NCBI GenBank assembly: GCA_918026815.1
Contig: CAKJVC010000179.1
Location: 62,001-126,000, forward strand
Length of the DNA: 64,000 nucleotides
Reading direction: 5' to 3'
DNA from: Chalara sp. BL73
Lineage: Eukaryota > Ascomycota > Leotiomycetes > Helotiales
The stretch's first letter is position 1. Each line of letters starts with the position of its first letter. The notes under the pieces were generated by a model. That model was given only the letters and a program-made list of their open reading frames with translations. It made no database searches and had not been told where the DNA came from. Positions 1 through 12,300 of the stretch are shown one piece after another. Made by a program: the position numbers and the translations under genes.

Positions 1-894
1 GAGCACCACGGCTACGGAGAAGTTGGGAGCTCCGCAACCCAAAGGAACCACTTGCCCCAGGTTCAATTTTAGCGACGACAACTAGAAGGTAGTGTAGCAA
101 TCTGAAGTCGATCCCCTCTGAGCTAAGAAGGATAATAGGGAAGACGGAGAGGGCAGCCTCTTGGACAACCCAAGCCCTAGAGAACCAGGGCTTGTTGAAG
201 GTATTGATTAAGCTCTTTATATAGCCATTACATGAGTTTCCGTCTAGTCCCAAATTCTCTTTAGTTGCATAGCCATGATACAAAATTATGATTATGACAT
301 ACCGGACTCAGAATGCAGCACTGTTTTAACCCTTTGCTGGAGATCCCGGAGCAGAGTCCCGCTTAATTCCTGGCCGTGGTTAAATTCAGGTGTGGCCACA
401 GCGCGGAGGAGTTTCAAGACAGTCAGTACATCGGCGTCTTGATTACCAAGCCAGATGAGTGTTCTCCAAGCTGATTGATAAATCTCTTTCATCATCGCAA
501 CTTGGCTATTTCGCTCCTTGATATCCTTTTGGTTAATGCATATCTGATCCGCCCATATCCTTCTGGTAGAAGTGCCATTGGGTGCGCTCTGGACTAAGTG
601 TTGCAAGAATTCGTTAAGATTTGTGGTGATTTGGAGAAGTCCAGAACCATGGATCTCAATGGGATATGTGCGAGGAGGGCCAGAATCCCAGTGATAGGTG
701 AAGCCGTCATAGTAGGTAGTCTCTCCCCAGGTGTAGGATAGCGCTTCATAATTTGGATCTTCTTGTAAGTTTGCCTCATCGAGACTGAAGAGTGAAGACG
801 GTTTGCTGGGATGTTCGGCCTCTTTCGAGATTCGCAGAACTAGCACTCTGATGGCTGTTGCATAAGAGAGCGGAGAATATTGGTACTCGCCCAT
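1..894 (-). CDS. HET-domain (heterokaryon incompatibility) protein, 3' end outside window
   Basis: Exon 1 runs from the ATG at 894 to 303, and exon 2 runs from 243 to the window edge. The 59-nt intron (244-302) starts GTATGT and ends CTAG, and the reading frame stays open across the join. Seen in the protein: YEALSYTWG near residue 50, IWADQICINQ near residue 113, QVAMMKEIYQSAW near residue 131, and after the intron KPWFSRAWVVQEA. These are the successive blocks of the fungal HET domain (PF06985), whose members trigger vegetative incompatibility or cell death when mismatched alleles meet. Without the intron the frame stops at 292, so the gene would wrongly look truncated. The C-terminal part of the protein lies beyond the window. 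No link to the NRPS cluster is visible. Confidence 0.88.
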
Positions 895-2283
895 GACATA
901 TATTTACGTAGAAGTTGCAGATAACCTGAAATTGTTAAGTAATAGTCAAAAGAAAAGAGAGTGTAGAGTAGTGTGTTGCTGCGAGCAAATGAGAGATACG
1001 CAAGGCAGTCATGAGAACGAATAATTGATTAAATCTTAACCTCTGGCGACCGAGCCTATGATTGGATGTCGGGCGACCCTCACCACATTGCCTTGCTATA
1101 CTCCTTCGCATTCTTGATAGCGTGGCACCTGCAAGTGTCCGTAAAGTCTCCAGAGATGACCAATCAGGCAGCGGCATTTGAATCTCAAGGTACAGCTATG
1201 CGCCACTCTAGTAATTGTAGAATTTCCTCCTAAGAACTAACTGGGAATAGATCTTTGGTAATTCCTCGGGTTGTCAGGCGAGTTGACTGGGTCAAGGGTG
1301 AGCCGAGGGGTGGTTAACGCCTGAGCATGGCCGGCAAGCTTACCAACTAACCAACGCGACGCAAAGGAGAGAGAAAACTGATTCATAATACCTGAGTATA
1401 CGAAACGTCTTAGAGGGCTACGTTAAAGATTTGCGCACCATGGCATTTTGTAGTCAAAAGGAGCATATACCCCATGTTTCTAATGGTACCATTACTTACG
1501 GTTTCCTTCATAACATTAACAGAAAAGGAGCGACCGGAAGAACTGTGGATTTATGTAAGGAATGTTGCCCCAGGTATATTGAGTTAAATTTTTTAGGCTA
1601 CGCCAGTCACTGCCTTCACTTCTGCTTGTATATCATACTTGCCAAGATCATAGGCCGACCATTATTGTGTATATGCGCTTGGAATTCGCGAGACAGCATT
1701 ACCAGCTGATTCCCAACTCTTGCTGAGGCTCTTGACAACTTGATACCCATAAGCTTTTGCTGCCAATTCAGGCTACCTTGAGGCTGTTGCCTTTGGTCAT
1801 AAGCCGTCGCTTGATGAAATTTCTTCCGAATTGGGGGGGGTTTCTGATGGAGCTGTAGGAAACTGCACTGACTGATTTCAAACTACGCTCGAATGTGGAC
1901 ATGTTACCCATCACCGAATTACCAATGCGATTGAAACAAACTCTTAGGAAATATATATTCTATGATAGGGAAAACTTTCATATCCCAACTCTGTAAGTAT
2001 TATTGGAGTTTCGCAAGGTGAAAAACTGGTACTGCAAGTTTTAGCAGGCTTGAATTATAGTTGAAACCTAGCAGTTATATTTCCCGGGATGCTCCGTAGT
2101 ATGCTAGGCGCTGCTTAGTATCTTAGAATGAATTTATTATGCCCGGATTGGAGGACAGATGAGATCTCGATAAGATCACCCTTAGTCCAGCATGATTCTT
2201 TGCCGTAGAACTCCGCGCACACATTCACACAGCACAGAAAGATTTCGGTCGGTTCCTGGAAATTCATTTGAGCCTCTCCAATA
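895..2283. other. intergenic, no supported gene
   Basis: Only short open frames without recognisable motifs occur here (for example 935-1177 minus and 1431-1709 plus). Nothing argues for a gene. The region lies between the 5' end of the HET gene and the 3' end of the F-box gene. Confidence 0.6.
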
Positions 2284-4173
2284 TTACGACATGCCAAATA
2301 TACTACTAAAGTATGACCACTCATTTGCCATCTCAAATGGAGCAACTGCCCCTCTTGACCTCATCTGACATCCATCGTCCTCGAAATATATCACCCGTTC
2401 TCCTAAGTAGATCCATTCCAAATTTTGAAAGATATTAATATACTCCTTCACCTCTAGCATCATTTTCTCCTCGTGTCTCTTCTCCCAGTATGGCTTCCCT
2501 AGTTGTGAATCCAGCATTAGCCTACGCACATTGCTAGGCACCTGATCCAGTGGCACACCAGAGTAGCCAAGGTCGTCTGCGGTTGCAAATGTATCTATGT
2601 AATAGCGTTCGAAGTTGGAGGAATTAACACTTGCGCGATATGTGTCACCACAAAGCGCAAGCCTTTGAAGATATCGAAGTGGAGACAAATGTTGACGTAT
2701 TGCTTTATGATCTACTTCCCAGTTACGTCGCCAGTCTTTTGAACGGCCGCACGAGATGCAAAGATACTTGAGGGAATGTAAAGCACCAATGAGGCAGAGT
2801 GATGTTTCGGGCAACAGCGAGCGTGATTTTGGCCAAGAGACTCTCAAGGACGTAAGGTTCAAGAAGGTTGAGAGAATCGGCAAGATCTGAGCCTCTATGA
2901 TTTCTTAGGAGAATCCGCCATTGGCGAAGTCAACCATTAATAATTGTGTATTCGCTTTCAAGAAATCAAGGGGGGGATTTGCCATTGAGAGTGCCTCCAA
3001 GGATGGAATCTGACCACAGCCACCTAAAGATTGATATAGGATATCTGTTTCGTGTACAATCTTTAGGTTAACCAATCTGGAGTTTAGGAAGGCGCCCATG
3101 ATTGAACTATCCTCCAATTGCAACATTTTCACATGTAAGTTGCGCAAGCAAGGGAATTCTGGTATAGGTCCATCTCCAAAAGTCTGGTAGTCTTTACGGC
3201 CACGGTGTATCCACACCAAGGTCTCAAGGGAAGGCGCACATAGACGGAGAATGCTAGCGCACAACGCAGCTGTTGTTTCCTTCATCCAGAGCTCGCATGT
3301 CAATTCTAAGTGAAGAGTACGTAGTGGCCAGGCTTTGGGTTGTAGTGAGGTGATCTCAAACGATTTATCTATAATAGGATGGAATAGCTTGAGATGCTGT
3401 ATTGAAGAGCAAGCAATCGCATTATAGAAGTCTTGAGACAGTTTGTAGTCCTCCTCCCAATTAAGAATCTCCAAATGTGGAAGTGCCTGAATGGAACAAA
3501 TCGTAGCTTGCACTTGGGGAAGATAGTTCTCCTTGATTGCTTTCAAGATCCTTTGCCATTCAGGCTGCTCTGCTTCAGTCAGGGTTAGTCCCGGGCCCTC
3601 ACTACCATTGAAGCTGGAGTTTGGTAGGTCGAATCGCTGACGCAAAGTATATTCGTCTATTGATACTGACAATCGCCGAATGCAAGCACCCAGGGACGGC
3701 ATAAGTGTTGAACCATTATTCAGTCTTCTTTCGCTAGTTTCAGAAGCTAACAGACAAAGTAAAGCCTCAGACGATTTACTGTAACCAAGGCAAACATTTG
3801 CAAATTGACGTGAACGGGCCAACTGTCGGCAGTCACTATTTACTAGAGCTAGAGTCGCAAGTGAGGAGGACTCCACAAATTCAAGTACGACCCCAAGGAT
3901 CTCGACAGGGAGATTGAAAAGGGCTGAAGTGGAAGTTGGGGGTCGATGCTCCATGACACGATCGAAGGTTAGTGGGAGAGGAAGAACTGGGTCTTTCTCA
4001 TATTTCCGATAGTTAGGGGTGTAAAATGGTGTATTGGTAATCATCCTTGAAGGATATGTGAGGATATGTGAGGATCTTGTCGAATTGCTGGTGGTGCTCC
4101 GAGAACGAGACAAACAATTTCTAACGCGTTGGTGGGGTGCACAAGCGAAATTTACACAGCACTGATGGTTCAA
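2284..4173 (-). pseudogene. F-box/leucine-rich-type protein interrupted by an in-frame TAA
   Basis: One minus-strand reading frame runs from 4173 to 2284 and is broken only by a TAA at 2905-2907; the codons after the stop continue the same frame with no shift. The upstream part (422 codons) contains ALFNLPVEILGVVLEFV followed by LATLALVNSDCRQLARS, an F-box-like start. Leucine-rich repeats with LEILNW and LKLFHP patterns follow. The downstream part (about 199 codons) keeps the repeat style (FLNLTSLRVSW, LKYLCISCG). F-box proteins bind Skp1 and present substrates to SCF ubiquitin ligases. The likeliest start is the ATG at 3954 just before the F-box, because the 73 residues before it are low-complexity. 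The stop could be a C-to-T change (CAA to TAA), so this is either a pseudogene or a polymorphic null allele; a sequencing error is also possible. No GT-AG intron removes the stop. Confidence 0.7.
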
Positions 4174-6270
4174 TTCTAGCTTATGTCAGAAATTACTACA
4201 AAGCTTGTGGGGAAGCCAGCGCAAAGTTTTGCCTGACCATCATGGTCTGTGCGCAAGGCATAAAATATTGGCCGAAGTACCTTGGTTGCAGAATCTTGGT
4301 ATTTTCAGCCCAGTATTTTTGGCTGATAATCTACTCCAAAAATCAATATTTGGGTGCTGTAGTGAGTATTAGGATTGAGTCATCTGCTGGGAGCAACATT
4401 GGCCTGACCATTCTCCAATATGACTTCGATGTCTACACAGAAAGAAAGCATTGTTTACACTGTAATTTGTGGACTGCAATAGCCCATGCAAGCAGGAGGG
4501 TAAATCAAGTCTATCTGATAAAGTGTTACTATTAGGTATTACTGTATCCATGTCACCCAAGTAACTACAAGTCTCATCAGTGCGCCATCAGATACAACTT
4601 TAGTGTTGAAGGTCATATGTGTCACGTGATCTGTCACATGATCACTGTACGGAATAGGTTTGGTCTCAGCCTACAATATGTATATATCACTCGTTTTCTC
4701 TCATTCTGTAGAAGAATCAAGCGGTTTTCACTTTGATATTTAGCCATCTAAGCCTATACAGGCCTATATCCTTCTCCCTCGCTTTGGGACAATTTAGGTA
4801 AATTGTACGCGTCTTTTCTAATTTTTATAAAAGATAGTTTTACTGACTAAATACCATCTATTCTACTTCTTGTTCAAGGTTTTCTAGATAGCCCTACATT
4901 TCGCCTGTACATAAACCATATCTTAATCTGGGACAACGCCTCCGTAAATTGTGCATTGATTTATTTCGCTACTTCTTGGAGTTGTATTATGTTCGGAACA
5001 AGGAATTTGCGGTTTGTTTTATCAAATGCACGTGCAGAATGGATTCCATTCACTGACAGTAATTAGGACGAGTTCTAACGTTAACGTATAGTTGGCCGTA
5101 TAATGTTGATATAGCTTGCTTCGTTTACTTCTGTAGCTGTATAAGGACCATACTATTTTTCTAGAATCGATGAATCTCGGAATAACCAATGGACCTGCAA
5201 CGGTATTACCACTAGCTATCGCTTCATCTTCAGCAGCATCATCTTTGAAACTTCTATTACTTACTTTCCATTTAGTCAAATATAGATGCCTTGACTGTTA
5301 ATATTATTATCATGGATGTAGTACGGTGGTTCTGATTCAGTGAACTTGTATGTAGAAGATATAGTACCTATCAAATTTCGCTATCAGATCTCTAAGTATG
5401 AAAAACAGCGAGTAAGTGGTGTATTTGATGCAAGAACAGTTATGGACGTTATAGCCCCATTACAGTTTCCGTAATATAGTTTTAAGTTGTTAACACGTCA
5501 TCCAAGTAATTTAAATCACACTTTACGCATGCTGTGAATGGCTAAATCATTTTTTGGTTCAAATATGAGTATATTGAGTCTAGCCTGGCTACATGTCTAA
5601 CTGGTAATACGTATTTCCTATTCAGTAATTGGCAAATTGTGTATTATGTTCACAGATCCTAAACTCATTGTAACTCTGGCCAAAAATAGATAGTTCCGAC
5701 AACCGATACTACACGTTGCTCGTAGCTATATTTAAGAATTAGAGAACTTCCGGGAGGCTCTCTATTGAAGACGAACGCCCTGATACTGCATCGTGTTCTA
5801 CTTGCCTTTTTTTTTTTTTTTCCCGTAAATAAACGATTCGAGTGTTGCTCTCTTGGGGATTAGCATTTTCTATTCATTTACATGTAGATAAACGTATACT
5901 GACCTATAGGATAATATAGTCCGGGGCGATGCGCGAAATTTGGCTGCATTTCGGCTAAGGAACTAAGTGTACGCGTGCGGCGATACTACTATGTCGTCTG
6001 TGATCGGCATGACCTGATTTGTTAAACACGTGATATGATTGGACTTCTCAACAAGTTAGCATATTTTGACGTACATAATTCACGCTTAACCTACGAGAAA
6101 CTTACAAGGTTTATAGGGAATGAAATTAGGTTGGGTTGTTACTTTCACGGTGCTAATTTTTAGGATAAAATATACTATAACACACATCACATTATATCGC
6201 CTTGGTTCTTTAAGCTAAACAATTAAAATCCATCATCTACTATAAAAGACGCGCATATTCGTAATTCCAT
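4174..6270. other. AT-rich intergenic region, no supported gene
   Basis: About 2.1 kb of AT-rich sequence with only short, motif-free open frames. It contains a 15-nt T run at 5807-5821. CACGTG occurs near 4623, 5029 and 6028. No RNA gene or mobile element was recognised. Confidence 0.6.
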
Positions 6271-8112
6271 TTATACACCAATGTCAACATTAGTAACAAC
6301 TGTTCTCAATTCAGTTTCGAGCTTCGTAACAGTGTACAAAACTTCCGCCTTCAAAGTACGATTCACAGGCTTGACAGTTGGTACGGTAAAGCTCTTCTTC
6401 AGATCTGTAATGTACTCTCCAGTGAAAACTCCTATCTCGAAAGAATCAACTTTTCTGCTAGTGCCCCTTGCTTCAAGACAAGATTGAATTAAGCTTTCGA
6501 GAGGCAAATACACCAGACGATCACACCCAAGGTCCTGACAAACCTCCTGAGTCGTCTTGGAGAAGGCGATCAGGTTCTCTTTCTTGCTGAGATTGATCCC
6601 GTATATGTGGTTATACCTGGGAGCTGTCAATTTGTGGCATAAGGAACTCGAGTCTGTTTATTTGATGGAATCAAATGCATACCTGATAGGAGGTGAGCAA
6701 GATGCAAAAAAGACCTTCTTCGCGCCGGCATTCCGTGCTATCTTTACGATCTCTTTTGATGTAGTCCCTCTTACTATGCTATCATCAATAAGCAGGACAT
6801 TCCGGTTCTCGAATTCTTCCTTAACGGCCGTAATCTTACGCCATACATTGGTTCTCCGCTGGCTTTGTCCAGGTGTAATAAAAGTCCTGAAGATATAGCG
6901 ATTCTTGACCAGCCCGTGTGAATATGTTTTGTTCAAGTACTGAGCCGCCGCGAGAGCACAAGTATTACTCGTTTCTGGAACGGCCATGACAACATCTATT
7001 TCGTCTAAGCTATCACCAAACTCGCTTTTTACGGCCTTAGCAATTCCAACTCCCATTTTTTGCCGGCTCCGATGGACACTGATCCCATCCATCACACTTT
7101 CAGGGCGGGCGAAGTACACATACTCAAAGATGTCTGGAGTGTAGGATATGGCTGGACTGATTCTTTTGATTAACGGCTTGTGCACAGCTGTAATCGGAAA
7201 AATAACGGCTTCTCCTGATATATATTAGTAGCTATACCTACTACGCATAGGCGTGTGTTGAGCTGGGCTAATACAACTTACCAGGTTCTACGTCACGAAT
7301 ATTCTTGAAATCCAACTTATTTAGTGCGATGCTTTCGCTGCTCAACATATAATCGATGGATCCGTCTGCATTTTGTCTCTCTCCATATACGAGTGGTTTG
7401 ATACCATGAGAATCACGAAAACCCAGCAGACCCAGTCCGGAGATCATCATGGCACAAGCAAAGGAGCCTTCACTCAGCTCATATATTTTGGCTAGTGCGT
7501 TGGAAATGACGTGCATGTCGATTGGAGAGCCATGTACTACATTCTCCCGCTTCAGTTGTTCAATAAAAAGACACAGCAATAGTTCGGAGTCCGAGCCACC
7601 AACACGGGGAGCATTTGCACCCAGATGTTTTTGTAGCTCCGCCGTATTGACGATATTCCCATTCTATAGTGTCAGTCAGATTTGGAGTTTATTTTCTTGG
7701 GCTAACCGGGGGGCACCAACGTGGACTAGGTATGTTTCTAGGGGATATTGCCTTGCGAACGGTTGGGCTTCAGAGCAGTGTCGTAAGCCCGCGGTGGGGT
7801 ATCGCACTGGGAACTTTAGGAATCCAAATTGAAGAGGTAGTGGAGCATGATATTGTATCTAATAGAGTGAATATACTTACAGTGTCCTAAGCCCATAGGC
7901 CCTTTCAACTCGCTAATTTTGTCCCCCGTAGTCCCGAATACTTCAGCTATTAGTCCATCGCCTTTGTGCGAGTACGAGCGCCCGAATTTGTCTGAAGTGG
8001 CAATGCCAGCAGCGTCCTGACCCCGGTGTTGAAGCAGAATTCCGGCCTCTAATAACTCTGGGGCGGCCGCACTTTTCGTGTTGCCTAGAAGGAGGCCTAA
8101 TATTCCACACAT
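6271..8112 (-). CDS. amidophosphoribosyltransferase-like protein (divergent ADE4/PurF paralogue)
   Basis: Five exons: 8112-7881, 7806-7721, 7663-7282, 7214-6683 and 6616-6271, giving 525 aa. The introns (74, 57, 67 and 66 nt) all restore family motifs: HLRYPTAG, HNGNIVNT, EPGEAVIF and PPIRYNHIYGI. The enzyme family makes 5-phosphoribosylamine from PRPP and glutamine, the first committed step of purine synthesis, in the cytosol. Seen: the nucleophile Cys2 directly after Met1 (MCGILGLLLG), LQHRGQDAAGIAT, FEYVYFARPESVMDGISV, the PRPP loop VLLIDDSIVRGTTSKEI, and GVFTGEY near the C terminus. It departs from the form I know for housekeeping enzymes: the NTDSDSE block reads VGGSDSE, and EAQPF is followed by an unusual ARQYPLETYLV. 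It is transcribed divergently from NRPS1 across a 1.2-kb shared promoter. I infer an additional cluster-linked copy, possibly a resistant target; it could also be the organism's only copy. Confidence 0.9.
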
Positions 8113-8395
8113 GGTGGCTACAAAAGAAGTATCTCAGTCTCTTAGTTTGCCTTAAGTCGTAACTTCTCAATTCTCTTCCCTCTAAATAGATGAGATTACA
8201 TTCAGCTTCATGAGAATCAGAGAAGGGCTGAGAAAGCTATAATCTAGAAATTGACAACCTGAACTATATCGCAAACCAAGCGCCGGTCTGATTGTCCAAT
8301 CGCGTTCACCCGCTCACACCCAAACAAATTGTGAGCTGGGACCACTCACCTGCATTCTTACGGACATCAGCATCATGTAATGTACGGCTGCAGGC

Positions 8396-8405
8396 GTGGC
8401 ACCAT
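8396..8405 (-). promoter_or_regulatory. candidate cluster regulatory site, one mismatch
   Basis: Plus strand reads GTGGCACCAT; the reverse complement ATGGTGCCAC matches the shared motif GTGGTGCCAC at 9 of 10 positions. It lies 284 bp upstream of the ADE4-like start. Confidence 0.45.
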
Positions 8406-8572
8406 TGATGCGTGATACAACACTAACTATAATGGGGGCGTTCGAACAAAGAGCTGGAATCAAAGGCTGTGCCGTAGGGTAAATATTTCTCGGATGTCGT
8501 GATTTAACATACTTGTAAGCTTGTCGAACTCGGAATATATTCCCATTCCTTCGGCCCCAAGATGGCGCTCTG

Positions 8573-8582
8573 GTGGTGCCAC
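8573..8582 (+). promoter_or_regulatory. candidate cluster regulatory site, exact
   Basis: Exact GTGGTGCCAC, an inverted repeat GTGG-N2-CCAC. The identity extends to GGTGGTGCCACTCGCTTGG at 8572-8590, matched with one change in the NRPS2/ABCC promoter. Confidence 0.55.
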
Positions 8583-8662
8583 TCGCTTGGGTTGTCTCAC
8601 GCCCCGAAAATTTATAATACTGTTGTAGTTATTGTCTTGTAATTGTATCCCATAGAGTAAGT

Positions 8663-8775
8663 GGCCCTGCCTCAGTGCCTGTCCCTGTGCTTGTCCCTGT
8701 CCCTGTCGCTGGTCCCTGTCCCTGTCGCTGGTCCCTGTCGCCATGTCGCCGCCCCTGTCGCCGCCCTTGTTGCTG
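8663..8775. repeat. C/T-rich minisatellite based on CCCTGTC
   Basis: Repeated CCCTGT, CCCTGTCGCTGGT and CTGTCGCC units. The 19-bp unit CCCTGTCCCTGTCGCTGGT occurs twice in tandem. The repeat creates spurious open frames on both strands (8460-8861 minus, 8661-8870 plus), which are not genes. Confidence 0.75.
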
Positions 8776-9354
8776 TTGTGTTCCGGATCCAAGTCCCAAA
8801 CAAATGTGATCATGGGAATGAGGGACTGCGCAGGAAGATTAAAAGAGTAAACATAATACAATTAGCATAAGAACTAGTATAATATTAAAATTTGGATGCT
8901 ATGCTGATATTAGTAATATGCAGAATAAGAGAATAGAACTGGATATTACATATTTAATTATAGTACATATACGAACTTAGAATATTATTATCGGCGGTTA
9001 TACCATAAAAATACTAATTTGTAGACTAAAAACCAAGGCTATTGTAATACCACCATAGCCCTGTATTTGCAAGAACAAGTGGGTAAGGGTAGCCTAGTGG
9101 GAGGCTGGAATCATGTAAGAATGTGTCACAGTATCTCATCCGAACACATGGCTTCCCAACACACCGGCACAATCTATAGACGCTTATAGAGACTGCACCA
9201 TGGCGGGTCTAAGCCGCTTTTGCTAGAAACTCTCTTGATACCTCTCCAGAGTCAAAAAAACTTCTTAGAAGACAAAAGTTTTGGACCCCTTTTTGTACTG
9301 CGCATTACATTTCCAAAGCCTCAACAGAAGTTGTAGTTACCTCAGACCATCACC

Positions 9355-12300
9355 ATGACCTACGAAGAGCAGATTAGCGATGTCCAGGTTTACTCCTCCC
9401 CTATGAAATCACTGACAGACAAAGATCCGATCATCCGCATAGCCATTAACTCTACAGAGACATTTGATTCCTCTACTCCAAGTGATAGCTCCTCACCACG
9501 ATTGACAGAGGCAATCGCTAAACTCAAACTTCCATCTTTTTCATCCAACTCTATTCATGTATTTTGTGGCAGCCACAATGTTGCAGTTCCCGATGTGTGT
9601 TTAGCTGCATGGCTGATGGTACTCGCTCAAGACGGCCATACCTCTTCCCCCCGCGCTGAATACCTCATATCCGTCGACGAAATCTCTACCAATATTGTCG
9701 ACAAAAGCAACACCAACGGGGTTCCTATACCTCAAGTTTGCCGGGCGCAGCTTTCGAGGGGCGATTCTGCCCTATCACTAGTTCAAAAAGTAAATGCTGA
9801 TAGAAATGATTTAGGTGGCCAGTCACTATCCCACAATAACTCTTGGGCTTCTAGCCAGGTTATCTTCAGTTTATTGACCTTCAAGCGGATATCAACCCCA
9901 GCAGTGGCTAACGCCCGCTCTCTCGAGAATCGAGAACTTGATTTGAAGGCAAGCTCAGAATCATATCAGAATTGTACTTAACTAAGAATTTGGAGTATGA
10001 TGTTTGCATCGACTTCACAGAAATAGACAATGAGATCGAAGGAACCATGCATTATCGAGCCTCGGCAGTTCTCGATTCCCTCGCTGAGAACCTCGCCCAG
10101 AACTTTGTAAAAACTCTGGGAAATATCGTAAATCACCATGAGGCTGTTATCGAGGACTACCCCAAAATTACGCTTGGACTTCCGGCATCATCACCTTCTG
10201 AGATGAGCGATGAAACCGCTTTCGAAGAAATTCTCACCGAAGTGGCTCTGCAATGTGGCGTGGAAGAGAGCTTAATTGAAGATATTTACCCGTCTACTTC
10301 ACTTCAAGAGGGTCTCATAGCTCTTACAATCAAGCAACCGGGCTCATATGTCGCCCAACTCGCTTTTCATCTCCCTTCAACACTGGATTTAGGTAGATTC
10401 CGCGCCGCCTGGGAATCGGTGGTTCAAACCCGTGACGTGTTGCGTACTAGACTTGTGAATCTAAATTCTCAGGGAACACTGCAAGTAGTTCTGGACGAGC
10501 AGTTGACCTGGGATTCTGCAGAAAGGTTCGAGTCTTACCTCAAGATGTCCAAGGTAGAGCCAATGGGCTTTGGCACACCGCTTTGCCGATACGCAATTGT
10601 TGAATCCCGCTTTATTCTTACAATTCATCATGCAATCTATGATGGATGGTCATTTCAGTTACTGTTCGAGGATGTCGTAAGAGCGTACGCAAGGGAACCC
10701 ACTCTCAGCCGCGTGACATTCCAATCTTTTTTGCAACACCTGCAAGATATGGATCAGGAGCAGACAATGACATATTGGAAGACACAACTCGCTGGGGCCA
10801 GTGGTATCCATTTCCCGAATGGGTCTACATCATCACAGATTCCACTTCCACAGAGTATCTTGATTCGAGAGGTACCATTGATCACTACGTCGCGAACCTC
10901 CATGACAAAAGCGTCAATTATCAGGGCGGCCTGGGCCTTACTCATTTCGAACTATACGAACAACGACGATGTTGTCTTCGGTGAGACGTTCTCTGGACGA
11001 AGCGTTCCAATTCCTGGGATTGAGGGCATGATTGGAAACACCATTGCCACTCTGCCTGTACGGGTCCATGTGAACAAAAACAACTCCGTTGCGGAATTTT
11101 TACAGCAGGTTCATGATCAAATATCTATGATGATTCAGTACGAACAGATTGGGTTGCAGGAGCTCAAGAAAATTAACTCCGACACTCGTACAGCTTGTGA
11201 ATTTCAACATATCATTATAATCCAACCGGAGGATAGCTGGGGTCGCGAATTCACCAAGCTAGGGATTCAACCTGTCAGTATGGAAATTGAAAATTTCTAT
11301 TCTTACGCCTTGACAATGGAATTCACAATTCTCGAAGACGGAATTCGACTTAAAGCTGCTTTCGATAACAAAATTGTTGATGATCTGCAGATGAATCGTA
11401 TCCTCAACCAGTTTGAAAATGTTCTTGGTTACTTGCAAGATGGGGTCGGCAGTGCCACAGTTGATTCTGCTTTCAGAATCACAGCTCAAGACAGGATGGA
11501 AATTGATGAATGGCACAAGCCATTGCCAAAACCTGTCAAGGAATGTGTTCATAAAGCATTCATAAAGCAGGCGAGGGAGAACCCATCAGCCCTGGCTTTG
11601 AGTTCCTGGGATGGCGAACTGACTTACAAGGAGCTAGATGACCTTTCGAATCAACTGGCGTCCCAACTCATTACTCGCGGTGTCAAAGCAGAAGTGGTCG
11701 TACCACTTTGTTTTGACAAGTCTATCTGGGTCATTGTTTCTCAACTAGCCGTCTTAAAAGCTGGAGGCGCATGCTTGACCTTGGACACGAGCCACCCTTT
11801 AAGTCGTATGATGGATACGATCAACGAAGTGCGGCCGTGTATTATCCTCGCTTCATCGACTTATCATGAGAGGTTTAAGGGTAATGGGGCAGATGTCATG
11901 ATTGTGGATGAGACTGTCATCCAGTCCCTTCCGGCAGTAAACTTGGAGATACTATCCGAAGTTCGCGTCACCCAGAATAACATGGCATTCGTCGTTTTTA
12001 CCTCCGGGTCGACAGGGAAGCCAAAGGGCATCATGCTAGAACATGAAACTGTCTGCACTAGTTCCTATAACCACGCTGCACTCTTTGATGTTGGACTAGG
12101 ATCGCGATGCTTACAGTTCTCTGCCTTTGCGTTTGACGTTTATATATCAGATATCTTTACTGCTCTGATGTATGGTGGGTGCGTTTGTATCCCATCGGAA
12201 GCCGAACGACGGAATGATCTAGCATCTGCAATTCGCCGGCTTAATGCGTCTCAGGCATACCTAACACCAACTGTTGCAACTCTATTCTCGCCAGATGATG

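Larger units (their letters stand above)
8113..9354. promoter_or_regulatory. shared divergent promoter of the ADE4-like gene and NRPS1
   Basis: The starts of the two genes face away from each other across this 1.24-kb interval, so one region must drive both. It holds two copies of the GTGGTGCCAC-type motif (8396, 8573) and a C/T-rich minisatellite. The NRPS1 start at 9355 sits in ATCACCATGACC, a good fungal initiation context. No other gene is supported here. Confidence 0.6.

Noticed and set aside
292..302. Premature end of the HET gene
   Set aside because: The stop at 292 lies in a 59-nt GT-AG intron; the domain continues in the next exon.
1121..1130. GTGGCACCTG upstream of the HET gene as a further copy of the cluster motif
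   Set aside because: It matches the motif at only 8 of 10 positions and is outside the cluster.
8460..8870. Gly/Gln/Asp-rich and Leu/Val-rich frames on both strands
   Set aside because: Both are translations of the CCCTGT minisatellite.
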